The notes beneath the pieces were generated by a model. That model did no database searches. It was not told the DNA's origin and saw only the letters and a program-made list of their open reading frames with translations. 64,000 nt of DNA, from contig NZ_CP092123.1 of NCBI RefSeq assembly GCF_022343685.1, forward strand, positions 806,001 through 870,000, written 5' to 3'. This document shows positions 55,589 through 64,000 of the stretch, one piece after another. The stretch is from Marinobacterium sediminicola. Lineage in GTDB: Bacteria; Pseudomonadota; Gammaproteobacteria; Pseudomonadales; Balneatricaceae. Every line of letters starts with the position of its first letter. The first letter of the stretch is position 1. Position numbers and translations under genes: made by a program.

Positions 55589-56035
55589 ATGGAAGTTATT
55601 CTGCTCGAAAATATCGGCAAGCTGGGTAAGCTGGGCGACAAAGTATCTGTCAAGTCCGGTTTTGGCCGTAACTACCTGGTTCCCCAGGGTAAAGCCGTAC
55701 CGGCTACCGCTGCTAACGTAGCACAGTTCGAAGAGCGTCGCGCTGAACTGGAAAAAGCCGCTGCTGAAAAGCTGGCTAACGCTCAGGCACGTGCTGAGCA
55801 GCTGAACGAACTGGAACTGTCCCTGGTCACCAAAGCCGGTGACGAAGGCAAACTGTTCGGTTCTATCGGTACTCGCGACATCGCTGAAGCGCTGACTTCT
55901 GCTGGCGTTGAAGCTGACAAGAGCGAAGTTCGTCTGCCGGAAGGCGCTATCCGCCACATCGGTGAGTACGACGTTGACATCCAGGTTCACCCGGAAGTTA
56001 CCGCTACTATCAAACTGGTTATCGCTGGCGAATAA
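55589..56035 (+). CDS. rplI: 50S ribosomal protein L9
   Basis: A 148-residue protein of canonical length. The N-terminal rRNA-binding domain is [40 protein letters not shown], joined by a long helix ([23 protein letters not shown]) to the C-terminal domain ending [24 protein letters not shown]. The ATG at 55589 fits the family; the frame is open upstream without similarity. A strong terminator follows. Confidence 0.98.
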   Translation: MEVILLENIGKLGKLGDKVSVKSGFGRNYLVPQGKAVPATAANVAQFEERRAELEKAAAEKLANAQARAEQLNELELSLVTKAGDEGKLFGSIGTRDIAEALTSAGVEADKSEVRLPEGAIRHIGEYDVDIQVHPEVTATIKLVIAGE

Positions 56036-56058
56036 TTCCCGCCCGACAATCGGTTAAG

Positions 56059-56095
56059 AAAAAGCACCGCGTGGTATACTGCGCGGTGCTTTTTT
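56059..56095 (+). terminator. Rho-independent terminator after rplI
   Basis: A stem AAAGCACCGCG / CGCGGTGCTTT with a 10-nt loop is followed by a T-run, 24 nt after the rplI stop. It separates the ribosomal operon from dnaB. Confidence 0.92.
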
Positions 56096-56164
56096 ATGTA
56101 CTGAAGGAAGCCGGACAATGGCATCCGCATCCTCCTCCCAACAGCCAGCTAGAGGTAGTCAGCG

Positions 56165-57553
56165 ATGGATATGGCCGACCTGAACGACGAAGCCCTGGAG
56201 ACGATCAAGCAGCCGCCGCACTCGATCGAAGCCGAGCAATCGGTGCTGGGTGGCCTGATGCTGGATAACAATACCTGGGATGCCGTATCCGAGGTGTTGC
56301 TGGAGGACCAGTTTTACCGCCCGACCCATCGCATGATCTTCCGCACCATGCAAAAGCTGATCGATGACGGGCGACCGATCGACGTGGTAACGCTTTCGGA
56401 AGAGCTGGATCGCACCGCCGAGCTTGAGCAGGCCGGCGGGCTGGAGTATCTGGTTTCGCTCGCACGCAATACGCCGAGCACCTCCAATATCCGTGCCTAT
56501 GCCGAGATCGTGCGTGACCGTTCACTGTTAAGGCAGATGATCAGCGTGGCCAATGAAATTGCTGACAGCGCCTTTCATCCCGGTGGACGTGCATCTGACG
56601 AAATTCTGAATGAAGCCGAACAGAAAATCTTCCAGATTGCCGAGAATCGACCCAATCAGGGTGGGCCTGAACCGGTTAATCCGCTGCTGAAACGTGCCGT
56701 GGACCGAATTGATGAGCTGTTCAACAATTCAGATGCGTTGACCGGTGTGACCACTGGGTTTGATGATTTGGATGATCGTACCGGCGGCTTGCAGAAATCG
56801 GATCTGGTGATTGTGGCCGCACGACCGTCCATGGGTAAGACGACCTTTGCCATGAATCTGGTGGAAAACGCCCTGATGGCCACCGAACGGCCGGTGCTGG
56901 TGTTCTCGCTGGAGATGCCTGCAGACCAGCTGGTCACCCGTATGCTGTCGTCACTGGGCCGTATCAACCAGACCAAGGTCCGTAACGGTCAGCTGGAGGA
57001 GGACGACTGGCCCAAGCTGACCACCGCGGTGAACATGCTCAAGAATAAACCGCTGTTCATCGATGACCAGCCTGGCATCAGTCCCAATGAGATGCGTACC
57101 CGTGCCCGCCGTATCGTCCGCGAGCACGGCGATCTGGCCATGATCATGGTGGACTATCTGCAGTTGATGACACTGAAGACCGGCAAGAGCGAAGGTCGAA
57201 CCCAGGAGATTTCCGAAATCTCACGCTCTTTGAAAGCTCTGGCCAAGGAGATGAACTGTCCGGTGATCGCGCTCTCGCAGCTGAACCGAAGCCTTGAGCA
57301 GCGTCCGAACAAGCGCCCGGTGAACTCGGACCTGCGTGAATCGGGAGCGATCGAGCAGGATGCGGACGTAATCATGTTTATTTACCGCGACGAAGTTTAC
57401 AACGAAGACAGCCCGGACAAGGGCGTAGCCGAAATCATCATCGGTAAGCAGCGTAACGGTCCTATCGGCTCGGTGCGGCTGGCGTTTATCGGCAAATACA
57501 CCCGCTTCGAGAACCTGGCCCACGGTTCCTACGATTACAGCTCTGACGAGTAG
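56165..57553 (+). CDS. dnaB: Replicative DNA helicase DnaB
   Basis: A 462-residue hexameric helicase. The N-terminal domain has PPHSIEAEQSVLGGLMLDN, and the RecA-like domain has Walker A LVIVAARPSMGKTTFAMNL, Walker B LAMIMVDYLQLM and the arginine-finger region KQRNGPIGSVRLAFIGKYTRFENL. It unwinds DNA ahead of the replisome. GAGG is 9-10 nt before the ATG at 56165; the ATG two codons later is an alternative. The usual downstream alr gene is absent, and an oppositely oriented thioesterase follows instead. Confidence 0.98.
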   Translation: MDMADLNDEALETIKQPPHSIEAEQSVLGGLMLDNNTWDAVSEVLLEDQFYRPTHRMIFRTMQKLIDDGRPIDVVTLSEELDRTAELEQAGGLEYLVSLARNTPSTSNIRAYAEIVRDRSLLRQMISVANEIADSAFHPGGRASDEILNEAEQKIFQIAENRPNQGGPEPVNPLLKRAVDRIDELFNNSDALTGVTTGFDDLDDRTGGLQKSDLVIVAARPSMGKTTFAMNLVENALMATERPVLVFSLEMPADQLVTRMLSSLGRINQTKVRNGQLEEDDWPKLTTAVNMLKNKPLFIDDQPGISPNEMRTRARRIVREHGDLAMIMVDYLQLMTLKTGKSEGRTQEISEISRSLKALAKEMNCPVIALSQLNRSLEQRPNKRPVNSDLRESGAIEQDADVIMFIYRDEVYNEDSPDKGVAEIIIGKQRNGPIGSVRLAFIGKYTRFENLAHGSYDYSSDE

Positions 57554-57561
57554 AGATGTAT

Positions 57562-57590
57562 GATGCTCAGGGCTCCCTGAGCATCTTGTT
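57562..57590. terminator. Bidirectional terminator between dnaB and the thioesterase gene
   Basis: A perfect 11-bp stem (GATGCTCAGGG / CCCTGAGCATC) with a 2-nt spacer starts 8 nt after the dnaB stop and is followed by TTGTT. It overlaps the last six codons and stop of the thioesterase gene on the other strand, so the same sequence codes for protein and structure. Confidence 0.7.
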
Positions 57591-57998
57591 ACGAAAGCCT
57601 TCAGGCACCGTCACGACCTTGCGGTTGTCATAATCGAAGAAGACGATACCGGTTTTGGCATGTGCGACCTCGACAGCAGTGTCCTTGTTGCTGAGCAGGT
57701 AGTAAAGGTCGCAGCCGTACTTGTTGAAGTCGGCTACGGTCACATCGACCTGGATGCGGTCACCATGAAATCCTTCATTTTTGTAGACGATGGCGGAGTC
57801 GGTCATGATGATGCCGGCACCTTCCACATCAAATTCGGTGTAATGGTAGTGCTTGAGAAAGCGTAGCCGAGCCTCATGTACCATCGAGAGTACGGCATCA
57901 TTACCCATATGGCCGCCATAATTGATATCGCTGATGCGGACTGCCAGTTCAGTGCTGAACAGGTAGTTGTCCGGCATGTTCAGTTTGATTCTTGCCAT
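57567..57998 (-). CDS. Acyl-CoA thioesterase, hot-dog fold (4HBT family)
   Basis: A 143-residue single hot-dog domain protein: ELAVRISDINYGGHMGNDAVLSMVHEARLRFLKH carries the 4HBT-type motif with the Asp of SDINYGGHMGN and the His/Glu of VHEAR. KTGIVFFDYDNRKVVTVPEGFRNKML is the C-terminal strand pair. Related enzymes cleave acyl-CoA thioesters in the cytosol; the substrate is unknown. AAGGAG precedes the ATG. It lies 28 nt after bioA on the same strand. Confidence 0.87.
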   Translation of the reverse strand: MARIKLNMPDNYLFSTELAVRISDINYGGHMGNDAVLSMVHEARLRFLKHYHYTEFDVEGAGIIMTDSAIVYKNEGFHGDRIQVDVTVADFNKYGCDLYYLLSNKDTAVEVAHAKTGIVFFDYDNRKVVTVPEGFRNKMLREP

Positions 57999-58026
57999 TG
58001 TTCAGGCTCCTTCCGGTTACTCGCAC

Positions 58027-59319
58027 TCAATCCAGCGCTTTGATCACGTCGACCATGGCGCCGGTCAGTGTCGCCAGATCCTCATCGCTCATGATATACG
58101 GCGGCATGACATAGACAAGCTTGCCGAAGGGGCGTACCCAGACGCCGCGCTCGACAAACATTGGCTGAACCTCGGGGAGTTTGACCGGCTCATGACGCTC
58201 GATGACACCAATGGCGCCCAGGACACGTACATCAGCAACCGAGTCCAGTTCTTGCGCCGGCTCCAGTCCCTGCTTGAGACCGGATTCCAGGCGCTTGACC
58301 TGGCTGCGCCAATCCATTTCCTGCAGCAAATTCAGACTTTCCAGGGCGACGGCACAGGCCAGCGGATTGGCCATGAAGGTTGGTCCGTGCATGAAGCAGC
58401 CGGCACCGCCGGAGGAGATGGTTTCGGCAATATCGGCGGTCGCAAGCGTTGCGGCCAGGGTCATGTATCCCCCGGTCAGTGCCTTGCCGACACAGAGAAT
58501 ATCCGGGTTGATACCTGCATGATTACAGGCAAAGAGCTCTCCGCTGCGACCGAAACCGGTTGCGATCTCATCGGCAATCAACAACACCTCATACCGGTCA
58601 CAGAGTTCACGCGCGCATCGCAGCCATTCCGGTGAGTAGAAGCGCATGCCGCCGGCACCCTGAACCACGGGTTCAAGAATCAGAGCAGCGAGTTCATTCT
58701 GATGCTCCGCCAGCAGGCGTTCCAACTCGGCGATATCGGCAGTATCAAACTCACCGCCAAAAGGCGTTTCCGGGCGGGGAGCAAAAAGCTGTTTGCTGAG
58801 CACGCCACTGAACAGTTCGTGCATGCCGTTGACGGGATCACACACGGACATGGCACCGAAAGTATCACCGTGGTAACCGTTCAGAATGCTGAGCATTCGA
58901 TGTTTGCCCGGTTTGCCCCGTGCATGCCAGTACTGAATCGCCATTTTCAATGCGACTTCGACGGAGACTGAGCCCGAGTCAGCGATAAACACGCGCTGTA
59001 GCGGCTCAGGGGTCATCTCGACCAGTTTGCGTGACAACTCGATGGCAGGGCTATGGGTCAGGCCTCCAAACATCACATGTGCCATACGATCAATCTGTGA
59101 CTTGGCTGCCGCGTTCAGTCGCGGGTGGTTGTAGCCGTGTACCACAGACCACCAGGAGGCCATGCCATCGATGAGTTCTCGTCCGTCGGACAGCTTGATA
59201 CGTACCCCTGATGCCGACTCAACCGGGAACATGGCCGGTGGATTGATCATCGATGAATAGGGGTGCCAGATATGCTGGGAATCAAAGGCCAGTTGCTCTT
59301 CATTCGGACCGCTCATCAT
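58027..59319 (-). CDS. bioA: Adenosylmethionine-8-amino-7-oxononanoate aminotransferase
   Basis: A 430-residue PLP aminotransferase of class III. HIWHPYSSM at the start, DGMASWWSVVHGYNHPRLN, SVSVEVALKMAIQYW, LNGYHGDTFGAMSVCDP, LIADEIATGFGRSGELFACNHAGI and GKALTGGYMTLAAT with the PLP lysine are all typical of BioA. It makes 7,8-diaminononanoate, using SAM as amino donor, in biotin synthesis. No other bio gene is in the window, so it is split from the bioBFHCD cluster. GAGGAG precedes the first of two ATGs. Confidence 0.96.
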   Translation of the reverse strand: MMSGPNEEQLAFDSQHIWHPYSSMINPPAMFPVESASGVRIKLSDGRELIDGMASWWSVVHGYNHPRLNAAAKSQIDRMAHVMFGGLTHSPAIELSRKLVEMTPEPLQRVFIADSGSVSVEVALKMAIQYWHARGKPGKHRMLSILNGYHGDTFGAMSVCDPVNGMHELFSGVLSKQLFAPRPETPFGGEFDTADIAELERLLAEHQNELAALILEPVVQGAGGMRFYSPEWLRCARELCDRYEVLLIADEIATGFGRSGELFACNHAGINPDILCVGKALTGGYMTLAATLATADIAETISSGGAGCFMHGPTFMANPLACAVALESLNLLQEMDWRSQVKRLESGLKQGLEPAQELDSVADVRVLGAIGVIERHEPVKLPEVQPMFVERGVWVRPFGKLVYVMPPYIMSDEDLATLTGAMVDVIKALD

Positions 59320-59391
59320 GGGTGCGACTCCTCGTGGAAAGGTATGAGGGGCCTCATTAGAGCGATCTTTGTCAGCAGACGCAAGTTTTGC

Positions 59392-61323
59392 TCAGGCGGT
59401 CTCGACCCGGTTGCGTCCCCGGTTCTTGGCCTGATACAGCGCCTTGTCGGCACGGCTGAGAGCCGCTGACGTATCCGAATCATTCTCGTCGAGCAGGGTA
59501 AGACCGATGGAAAGAGTCATGGGAATCTGCTGATTGTCCATCTGGGTCGGGTTCTGTTCCAGACACTGACGAATGCGTTCGGCCAGGTGAAGAGCCCCCT
59601 GCAGGTCCGTACCCGGCAACAGCAGCGCGAATTCCTCTCCACCCAGGCGTCCCAGAAGGTCCGTTTCACGCAGGCAGTCTGATGCCATGCGGGCAAAATG
59701 CTTGAGAACCTCGTCTCCGGCCTTGTGCCCGTAATCGTCATTGATCCTCTTGAAATGATCAAAGTCGATCATGATCAAAGCGCTGTCGTGTTGCAGGCGT
59801 TGTCTGAGACGCTGTTCCTTGTGGAGGCGCTCGATGAAGGCTCGACGATTACACAGTCCGGTCAATGGATCGGTGGTCGCCAGCAGGGCCAGCTTGCGCT
59901 CATGCTCCTTGCGCTCGGAAATATCGCGGAACACGGTAACAACACCTGTGATCTTGCCATTCTCGATCATCGGACGACTGGTCACGACGACCGGAAAAAG
60001 CTCGCCGGTGCGCCTGCGAAACATCTCGTCACTTTCATAACTCTGTCCCTTCAGTGCGGCAGTAAAAATCGGGCACTTGGAGAGTGAAAGGTGTTCGTTT
60101 CCGGCATGACAGTGGATCAGGTGATGAATGTTGTCACTGTAGAACTTTTCGGCGTTGAACCCGGTCAGGCGACAGGTGGCTTCGTTCACATACAGGGTTC
60201 GTCCCTCAAGGTCGAGTACGTAAATCCCTTCCCCAACTGCCTGGCCGATCGCATCGAGTCGGAGCTTCTGTTGCAATGCGCGTTGGCGCTGATGGTGCAG
60301 GCTCAGCAGTAGCCATCCCAGCAGCAGAATAGCCAGCAAACTGATACCAAGGGAACTGTAGAATTCCCACTGGATACTGGTCAGCAGGGGCTGAGGGTGC
60401 AGCGCCAGAATATAGCCGCCCAGACTGCTGTCAAAGCTGTAGACTGGAATGAATGAAGCACTGTAGCCCAGGCTCTGGTGATAGATAGCGACGGCAAAGT
60501 GCTCCCCTTGCTCAAGTCTGGATGACAGGTTGTCCCTGGCCAGCTGAGCCAGCAACGCGTCCAGAGGGAGGTTTTCGGTATCCGACTGGGCGAATACATT
60601 TCGAGTATCCAGCAGAAAGTCTTTACTGATGACGGCCGGGCGTAACTGGCGGCGAACATCGATCAAGCTGACAGCGTCAACGGTTTCCCGATGTAACAGA
60701 AACAGAAAGGCCTGTCCCGGGGCCAGGTTGGAGAGGGTCTGGCTGATCTGCTGGAAGGAAACAGCGGTCTCCATGCTGCCGATCAGTTTGCCTTGATCGA
60801 TCAGCGGGTGAACAAAGCGGAAGCCGATGAACAGTCTTCCCACCTCAAATCCGTAACGGGGTACCGGATCGCCTTGTACCTGCTGCAGTGAAGGGCGGAC
60901 ACTCAGCAGATTGTCGCCGTGGATATGAGGTGCATGAAAACGTAAATAACTGCGGCCATCGGGCAGATGAAACTGCCACTGATCAATACCACGTGCCTGG
61001 AGGTCATGATAGTCGGGCAGCAGCTGTGTATAGAGCGCCTCACGCAAAATCTGCTGCTCCATGCCTTCGGCCTGACTGCCGGCTTGCAGCAGGGGAAGGA
61101 TATCCGAGCGCCGCAGCAGGCCATCATGAAAGCTGTCCATAGCCAGTGCGTAACGGTCCAGGCTGGCTTGATAGATGGTATTGAGCAGGGTGACCGTTTG
61201 GCCGAGATATTGCTGTTCCTTGTCTCTGCGCGTATCGGCCAGATATAGCGCCACGCTAAGGTAAAGCCCTAGCAGAACCAGAATGTAACTGATTTTTCTG
61301 ATTTTAGGGCTCTCATTCGACAT
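59392..61323 (-). CDS. Membrane-bound diguanylate cyclase (sensor-PAS-GGDEF)
   Basis: A 643-residue protein. Membrane helix 1 (ISYILVLLGLYLSVALYLAD) is followed by a periplasmic sensor domain of about 270 residues (double-Cache-like, with FHLPDGRSYLRFHAPHIHGD). Helix 2 (LGISLLAILLLGWLLLSLHH) leads to a PAS domain (YVLDLEGRTLYVNEATCRLTGFNAEKFY) with GVVTVFRDISERKEHERKL, then a GGDEF domain. The active site reads GGEEF. An inhibitory I-site RETD stands five residues before it, so the enzyme should make c-di-GMP and be feedback-inhibited. No EAL domain is present. It is last in a minus-strand series behind a SLAC1-type transporter. Confidence 0.93.
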   Translation of the reverse strand: MSNESPKIRKISYILVLLGLYLSVALYLADTRRDKEQQYLGQTVTLLNTIYQASLDRYALAMDSFHDGLLRRSDILPLLQAGSQAEGMEQQILREALYTQLLPDYHDLQARGIDQWQFHLPDGRSYLRFHAPHIHGDNLLSVRPSLQQVQGDPVPRYGFEVGRLFIGFRFVHPLIDQGKLIGSMETAVSFQQISQTLSNLAPGQAFLFLLHRETVDAVSLIDVRRQLRPAVISKDFLLDTRNVFAQSDTENLPLDALLAQLARDNLSSRLEQGEHFAVAIYHQSLGYSASFIPVYSFDSSLGGYILALHPQPLLTSIQWEFYSSLGISLLAILLLGWLLLSLHHQRQRALQQKLRLDAIGQAVGEGIYVLDLEGRTLYVNEATCRLTGFNAEKFYSDNIHHLIHCHAGNEHLSLSKCPIFTAALKGQSYESDEMFRRRTGELFPVVVTSRPMIENGKITGVVTVFRDISERKEHERKLALLATTDPLTGLCNRRAFIERLHKEQRLRQRLQHDSALIMIDFDHFKRINDDYGHKAGDEVLKHFARMASDCLRETDLLGRLGGEEFALLLPGTDLQGALHLAERIRQCLEQNPTQMDNQQIPMTLSIGLTLLDENDSDTSAALSRADKALYQAKNRGRNRVETA

Positions 61324-61362
61324 GGGATCAGGTTCCTGATGAGGGTGTCGCTCGTCGGTCTG

Positions 61363-62346
61363 TTAGTCCGGCATAAACAGCTTGCCACTGACGACTGCGC
61401 GTGTCGTCTTGATCAGCAGCAGAATCACAACAAATGTGACAACGATCAGTGAAATCCAGCTCATCAACAGAAAGAACTCGTTTCTAGTATTGAGCCACAT
61501 GCTCTGGGTGGCAATTGAAAAAGCCGCCAGAGGGAAGCTGTAGGCCCACCAGGACAGGTAGAACTGGATACGCGAAAAACGGGGTAATTGGGTAAAAAGC
61601 AGCAGTGTGATGAACAGGGCCGCGTAATAAAGAATGCGCGCGAAATTATCCACAGCTCCGTTGTTCAGCTGCAGGTAGGAAGTGAAGCCGATAGCGGGCG
61701 GGGCAATCATAATGAACAGAGTCGGCAGCAGTTTCTCAGGTAAGGGTTCATGGAAGAGTATGCGATTGAAGATAAGCGTTTTCAGGACCAGCCAGTAAAG
61801 CAGACCAATGGCGAAGAAGAACCAGCTGGCTTCAATATAGCCATGTTGAACGCCTGCGATAGGGGCAATGATATTGCCGACAACCGGAATGAACCAGGCG
61901 GGTGTGCTGTGCTGAACCTTAAAACGCGAGTGGTGTATCCATTGCGTCATAACGTTCAACGTAAGCATCAAGTGGAGACCGGCTCCACAGATCCAGAGGT
62001 AATGTGACAGTGCCAGTGAAACTTCCAGTGTCGCAATTGCCAGCAGCAGCAGGCTGATGGAAAAGGCGGGGAAAAAACTGATCTGGATCGGGTGGTTGAA
62101 TTCGGCCAGCACCTGTTCGCGGTAACGCAGGGACTTGAACAGGTAGGTGCAGGTGATGCTCAACAGTACGCACGCGGTGAACACCAGTAACAGACGCCCC
62201 ACGATCGGCTCCAGACCAAGACTGTGAGCGGCCTTCTGCCAGCTCAGGGTCAGGCCGCTCAGCCCCATGACACTGGCAAAAAAGGTCACCGGGAAGAAGG
62301 GGAGCCAGTGGCTCACCCCGGATTCTGAAGATGATCGCTCCGGCAT
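61363..62346 (-). CDS. SLAC1/TDT-family anion transporter
   Basis: A 327-residue inner-membrane protein with about ten predicted membrane segments. SHWLPFFPVTFFASVMGLSGLTLSW at the start, TPAWFIPVVGNIIAPIAG and APPAIGFTSYLQLNN are features of the tellurite-resistance/dicarboxylate transporter (TDT) family that includes SLAC1-type anion channels (TehA). The substrate cannot be named. AAGGAG lies 8 nt before the ATG. The RND pump gene is 60 nt upstream and the diguanylate cyclase 39 nt downstream on the same strand. Confidence 0.85.
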   Translation of the reverse strand: MPERSSSESGVSHWLPFFPVTFFASVMGLSGLTLSWQKAAHSLGLEPIVGRLLLVFTACVLLSITCTYLFKSLRYREQVLAEFNHPIQISFFPAFSISLLLLAIATLEVSLALSHYLWICGAGLHLMLTLNVMTQWIHHSRFKVQHSTPAWFIPVVGNIIAPIAGVQHGYIEASWFFFAIGLLYWLVLKTLIFNRILFHEPLPEKLLPTLFIMIAPPAIGFTSYLQLNNGAVDNFARILYYAALFITLLLFTQLPRFSRIQFYLSWWAYSFPLAAFSIATQSMWLNTRNEFFLLMSWISLIVVTFVVILLLIKTTRAVVSGKLFMPD

Positions 62347-62406
62347 CTCGAGCTCCTTGTGTTATTCAGTTTTGATGACAGGGGGCTGTGGTCTTTTCAG
62401 GCCACG

Positions 62407-64000
62407 TCAGTATTTGATTCTGTAGATCAGTGCATAGAGAACGGGCACCACAACCAGCGTCAGCAAGGTGGCAAAGCCCAGTCCAAACATGATCGTCACG
62501 GCAAGAGGACGGAAAAATGCGTCCATCAGCAGAGGCAACATGCCCAGAATGGTTGTCAGGGCCGCCATCGAGACCGGACGTAGTCGGCTTACGGTGGCGT
62601 CAACAATAGCATCATGCCAGCTGTACTTTTCCTCGTCATACAGGCGCTTGATCTCCTCCACCAGCACGATGCTGTTTTTGATCAGCATACCGCTCAGACT
62701 CAGAACCCCCAGCAACGCGGTAAAGGCAAATGCGGTCTGCATGCTGAGCAGGCCGATCGTAACCCCGATGATCGCCATGGGAACCGTCAGCCAGATGACC
62801 AGTGTCTGGCGGACCGAACCGAACAGCAATACGGTAATCACAACCATCGTCAGCAACCCGATGGGAACAAACGCGAACAGCGCCTTGTTTGCATCCTGCT
62901 GTGCCTCATATTCGCCACCCCAGCTGAGGCTGTAACCCGGTGGCAAATCTACAGCCTCGGCTCTCGGGCGTACCTGGCTGAAGAGTGCGGCGGCTGTCAG
63001 GCCGCTGTCCGGGTCAGGATCGGCCATGACGGTCAGGGTGCGCTTGCGGTCACGTCGCATGATCAAGGGATCTTCCCAACCGACCTCTATACCCTGTAAT
63101 ACCTGACCAGCATCGACCCATTGTTGCAGGGTTTGGCTGTAAATGGGCAGGGATTCCAGCTGTTCCGGGCTTTGGCGCTGTGCGGCAGGCGGGCGCAGAA
63201 TAACCGGCAGCAGTTGACTGCCATCTCGAATCAGGCCACTGGGCTGGCCTTCGACATTGCGTGCGATGGCCGAGGCAAGATCGGCTTGGGTGATCCCCAG
63301 GCGGCGTCCCTCGGCTTCATCGAAACGCGGGATGATAACCGGTGTTCGCTCGCGCCAGTCATGCCGGATGTTGATCGCCCCCGGGGTCTGATCAAACACG
63401 TCAGTCATCATGGTGTGGCCCAGCTGTCGCAGTACTTCGGCATCAGGGCCGCTGATACGAGCCTCAATTTTTGACTTGGTTGTAGGGCCGATTGAGATCC
63501 GACTCAGTTTGCTCTGTGCCTGTGGATAATGCGTTTGCAGATAGGTTCGCAGTTCAGGTAACAGGCGCTCCAGACTGTCACGGCTATCGGCTTCCACCAG
63601 CAGCTGGGCATAGCTGGCATACTGACGTTCAGGAGCATAGGTGAGCATGAAACGTTCAGCGCCTCGTCCAATGGTGCTGGTGACTTGATGAACCCCTTTC
63701 ATCGCCAGCAGATCCTGTTCAATCTGGCTGATATCGCGTTCGGTGGTACGGATATCGCTGCTCTGAGGCAGCCAGTAATCCACCTGTACCAGTGGCAGTG
63801 TCGCATCTGGAAAAAATCCCTGACGTACATGCTTGAAGCTGATCAGCGAGGTGCCCAGCAGGGCAACAGCCAACAACAGGGTCAGCCAGCGCCACTGCAG
63901 CGCCTGCTTCAGTAAACTGCGGAATAGCTGATAGAACAGGCTTTGGTATGGCTCCCGAGTGGGCGCATCGGCCAGTTGTTCGCGAAACAGGACCGAAGCC
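62407..64000 (-). CDS. RND efflux permease, C-terminal part (5' end beyond the window)
   Basis: The open frame covers the last 530 or so codons of an AcrB-type inner-membrane transporter and runs off the window edge without a start. Visible parts are a periplasmic region (FFPDATLPLVQVDYWLPQSSDIRTTERDI), then the docking and pore subdomains, then a membrane block (LFAFVPIGLLTMVVITVLLFGSVRQTLVIWLTVPMAIIGVTIGLL) and ALLGVLSLSGMLIKNSIVLVEEI, the conserved helix motif of the family. It ends GFATLLTLVVVPVLYALIYRIKY. It would act with a membrane-fusion protein and an outer-membrane channel encoded outside the window. Confidence 0.93.
   Translation of the reverse strand, partial: ASVLFREQLADAPTREPYQSLFYQLFRSLLKQALQWRWLTLLLAVALLGTSLISFKHVRQGFFPDATLPLVQVDYWLPQSSDIRTTERDISQIEQDLLAMKGVHQVTSTIGRGAERFMLTYAPERQYASYAQLLVEADSRDSLERLLPELRTYLQTHYPQAQSKLSRISIGPTTKSKIEARISGPDAEVLRQLGHTMMTDVFDQTPGAINIRHDWRERTPVIIPRFDEAEGRRLGITQADLASAIARNVEGQPSGLIRDGSQLLPVILRPPAAQRQSPEQLESLPIYSQTLQQWVDAGQVLQGIEVGWEDPLIMRRDRKRTLTVMADPDPDSGLTAAALFSQVRPRAEAVDLPPGYSLSWGGEYEAQQDANKALFAFVPIGLLTMVVITVLLFGSVRQTLVIWLTVPMAIIGVTIGLLSMQTAFAFTALLGVLSLSGMLIKNSIVLVEEIKRLYDEEKYSWHDAIVDATVSRLRPVSMAALTTILGMLPLLMDAFFRPLAVTIMFGLGFATLLTLVVVPVLYALIYRIKY

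Noticed and set aside
1-64000. CRISPR arrays, insertion sequences, prophage, tRNA or rRNA genes
   Set aside because: No regularly spaced repeats, transposase, integrase or phage genes were seen, and no tRNA-like cloverleaf with a TTCGANTC-type loop caught my eye.

Overview
The window is a stretch of gammaproteobacterial chromosome. Several gene orders are typical of that class: accB-accC-prmA-dusB-fis, rpsF-rpsR-rplI-dnaB, ubiX-mpl, trpG-trpD-trpC and prkA-yeaH-spoVR. The leucine dehydrogenase/2-oxoacid dehydrogenase cluster, the DUF2333-ParA pair and a complete Tad pilus locus point to a marine Oceanospirillales/Pseudomonadales-type bacterium (Marinobacterium-like). That placement is inference from gene content; I see no rRNA or tRNA gene. 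Coding density is high. No insertion sequence, prophage, integron or CRISPR array was found.

Layout. 1-3375 (minus): stress module prkA, yeaH and the start of spoVR. 3574-7816 (minus): leucine-type dehydrogenase followed by E1alpha, E1beta and E2 of a 2-oxoacid dehydrogenase, all overlapping. 8023-9082 (minus): LysE-type exporter and an unknown lipoprotein. 9143-17765 (minus): aroQ, accB, accC, prmA, a zinc-ribbon membrane protein, dusB, fis, purH, purD. 18039-19861 (plus): DUF2333 and ParA-like ATPase. 19999-22929: a small membrane ORF and hpt (minus), then upp and a uracil permease (plus). 22956-37306: a response-regulator/AraC protein divergent from a 14-gene Tad (tight adherence) pilus locus. 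37328-39348 (minus): MoxR AAA+ ATPase and VWA protein. 39459-45588: ppa and fbp (minus), then mpl, ubiX, tsaB, uppP, rsmJ (plus). 45632-51508: slyX, a membrane-anchored cold-shock protein, a small monooxygenase-like protein, an orphan sensor kinase, hrpB. 51739-54648: trpG, trpD, trpC, an OsmC-family protein. 54781-57553: rpsF, rpsR, rplI, dnaB. 57567-64000 (minus): thioesterase, bioA, a diguanylate cyclase, a SLAC1/TDT-type transporter and the C-terminal part of an RND efflux pump.

The most system-like part is the Tad locus. Besides the standard parts (Flp pilin, TadV peptidase, CpaB, secretin, TadG/E-like proteins, TadZ, TadA, TadB, TadC, TadD) it carries an AAA+ ATPase with an N-terminal winged-helix-like region between the peptidase and CpaB, and a small lipoprotein after the secretin. 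A divergent one-protein regulator (receiver plus AraC domain) faces flp across a 347-bp gap. That gap holds a perfect 20-bp palindrome, a repeated half-site and two further inverted repeats. Flp, the start of tadV and the end of the second tadE-like gene are visibly richer in A+T than their neighbours.

Other points of interest are a 2-oxoacid dehydrogenase E2 with the catalytic-motif aspartate replaced by threonine, a VWA protein with an altered metal-site motif, a membrane-tethered cold-shock domain, and a candidate S6:S18 autoregulatory leader upstream of rpsF.
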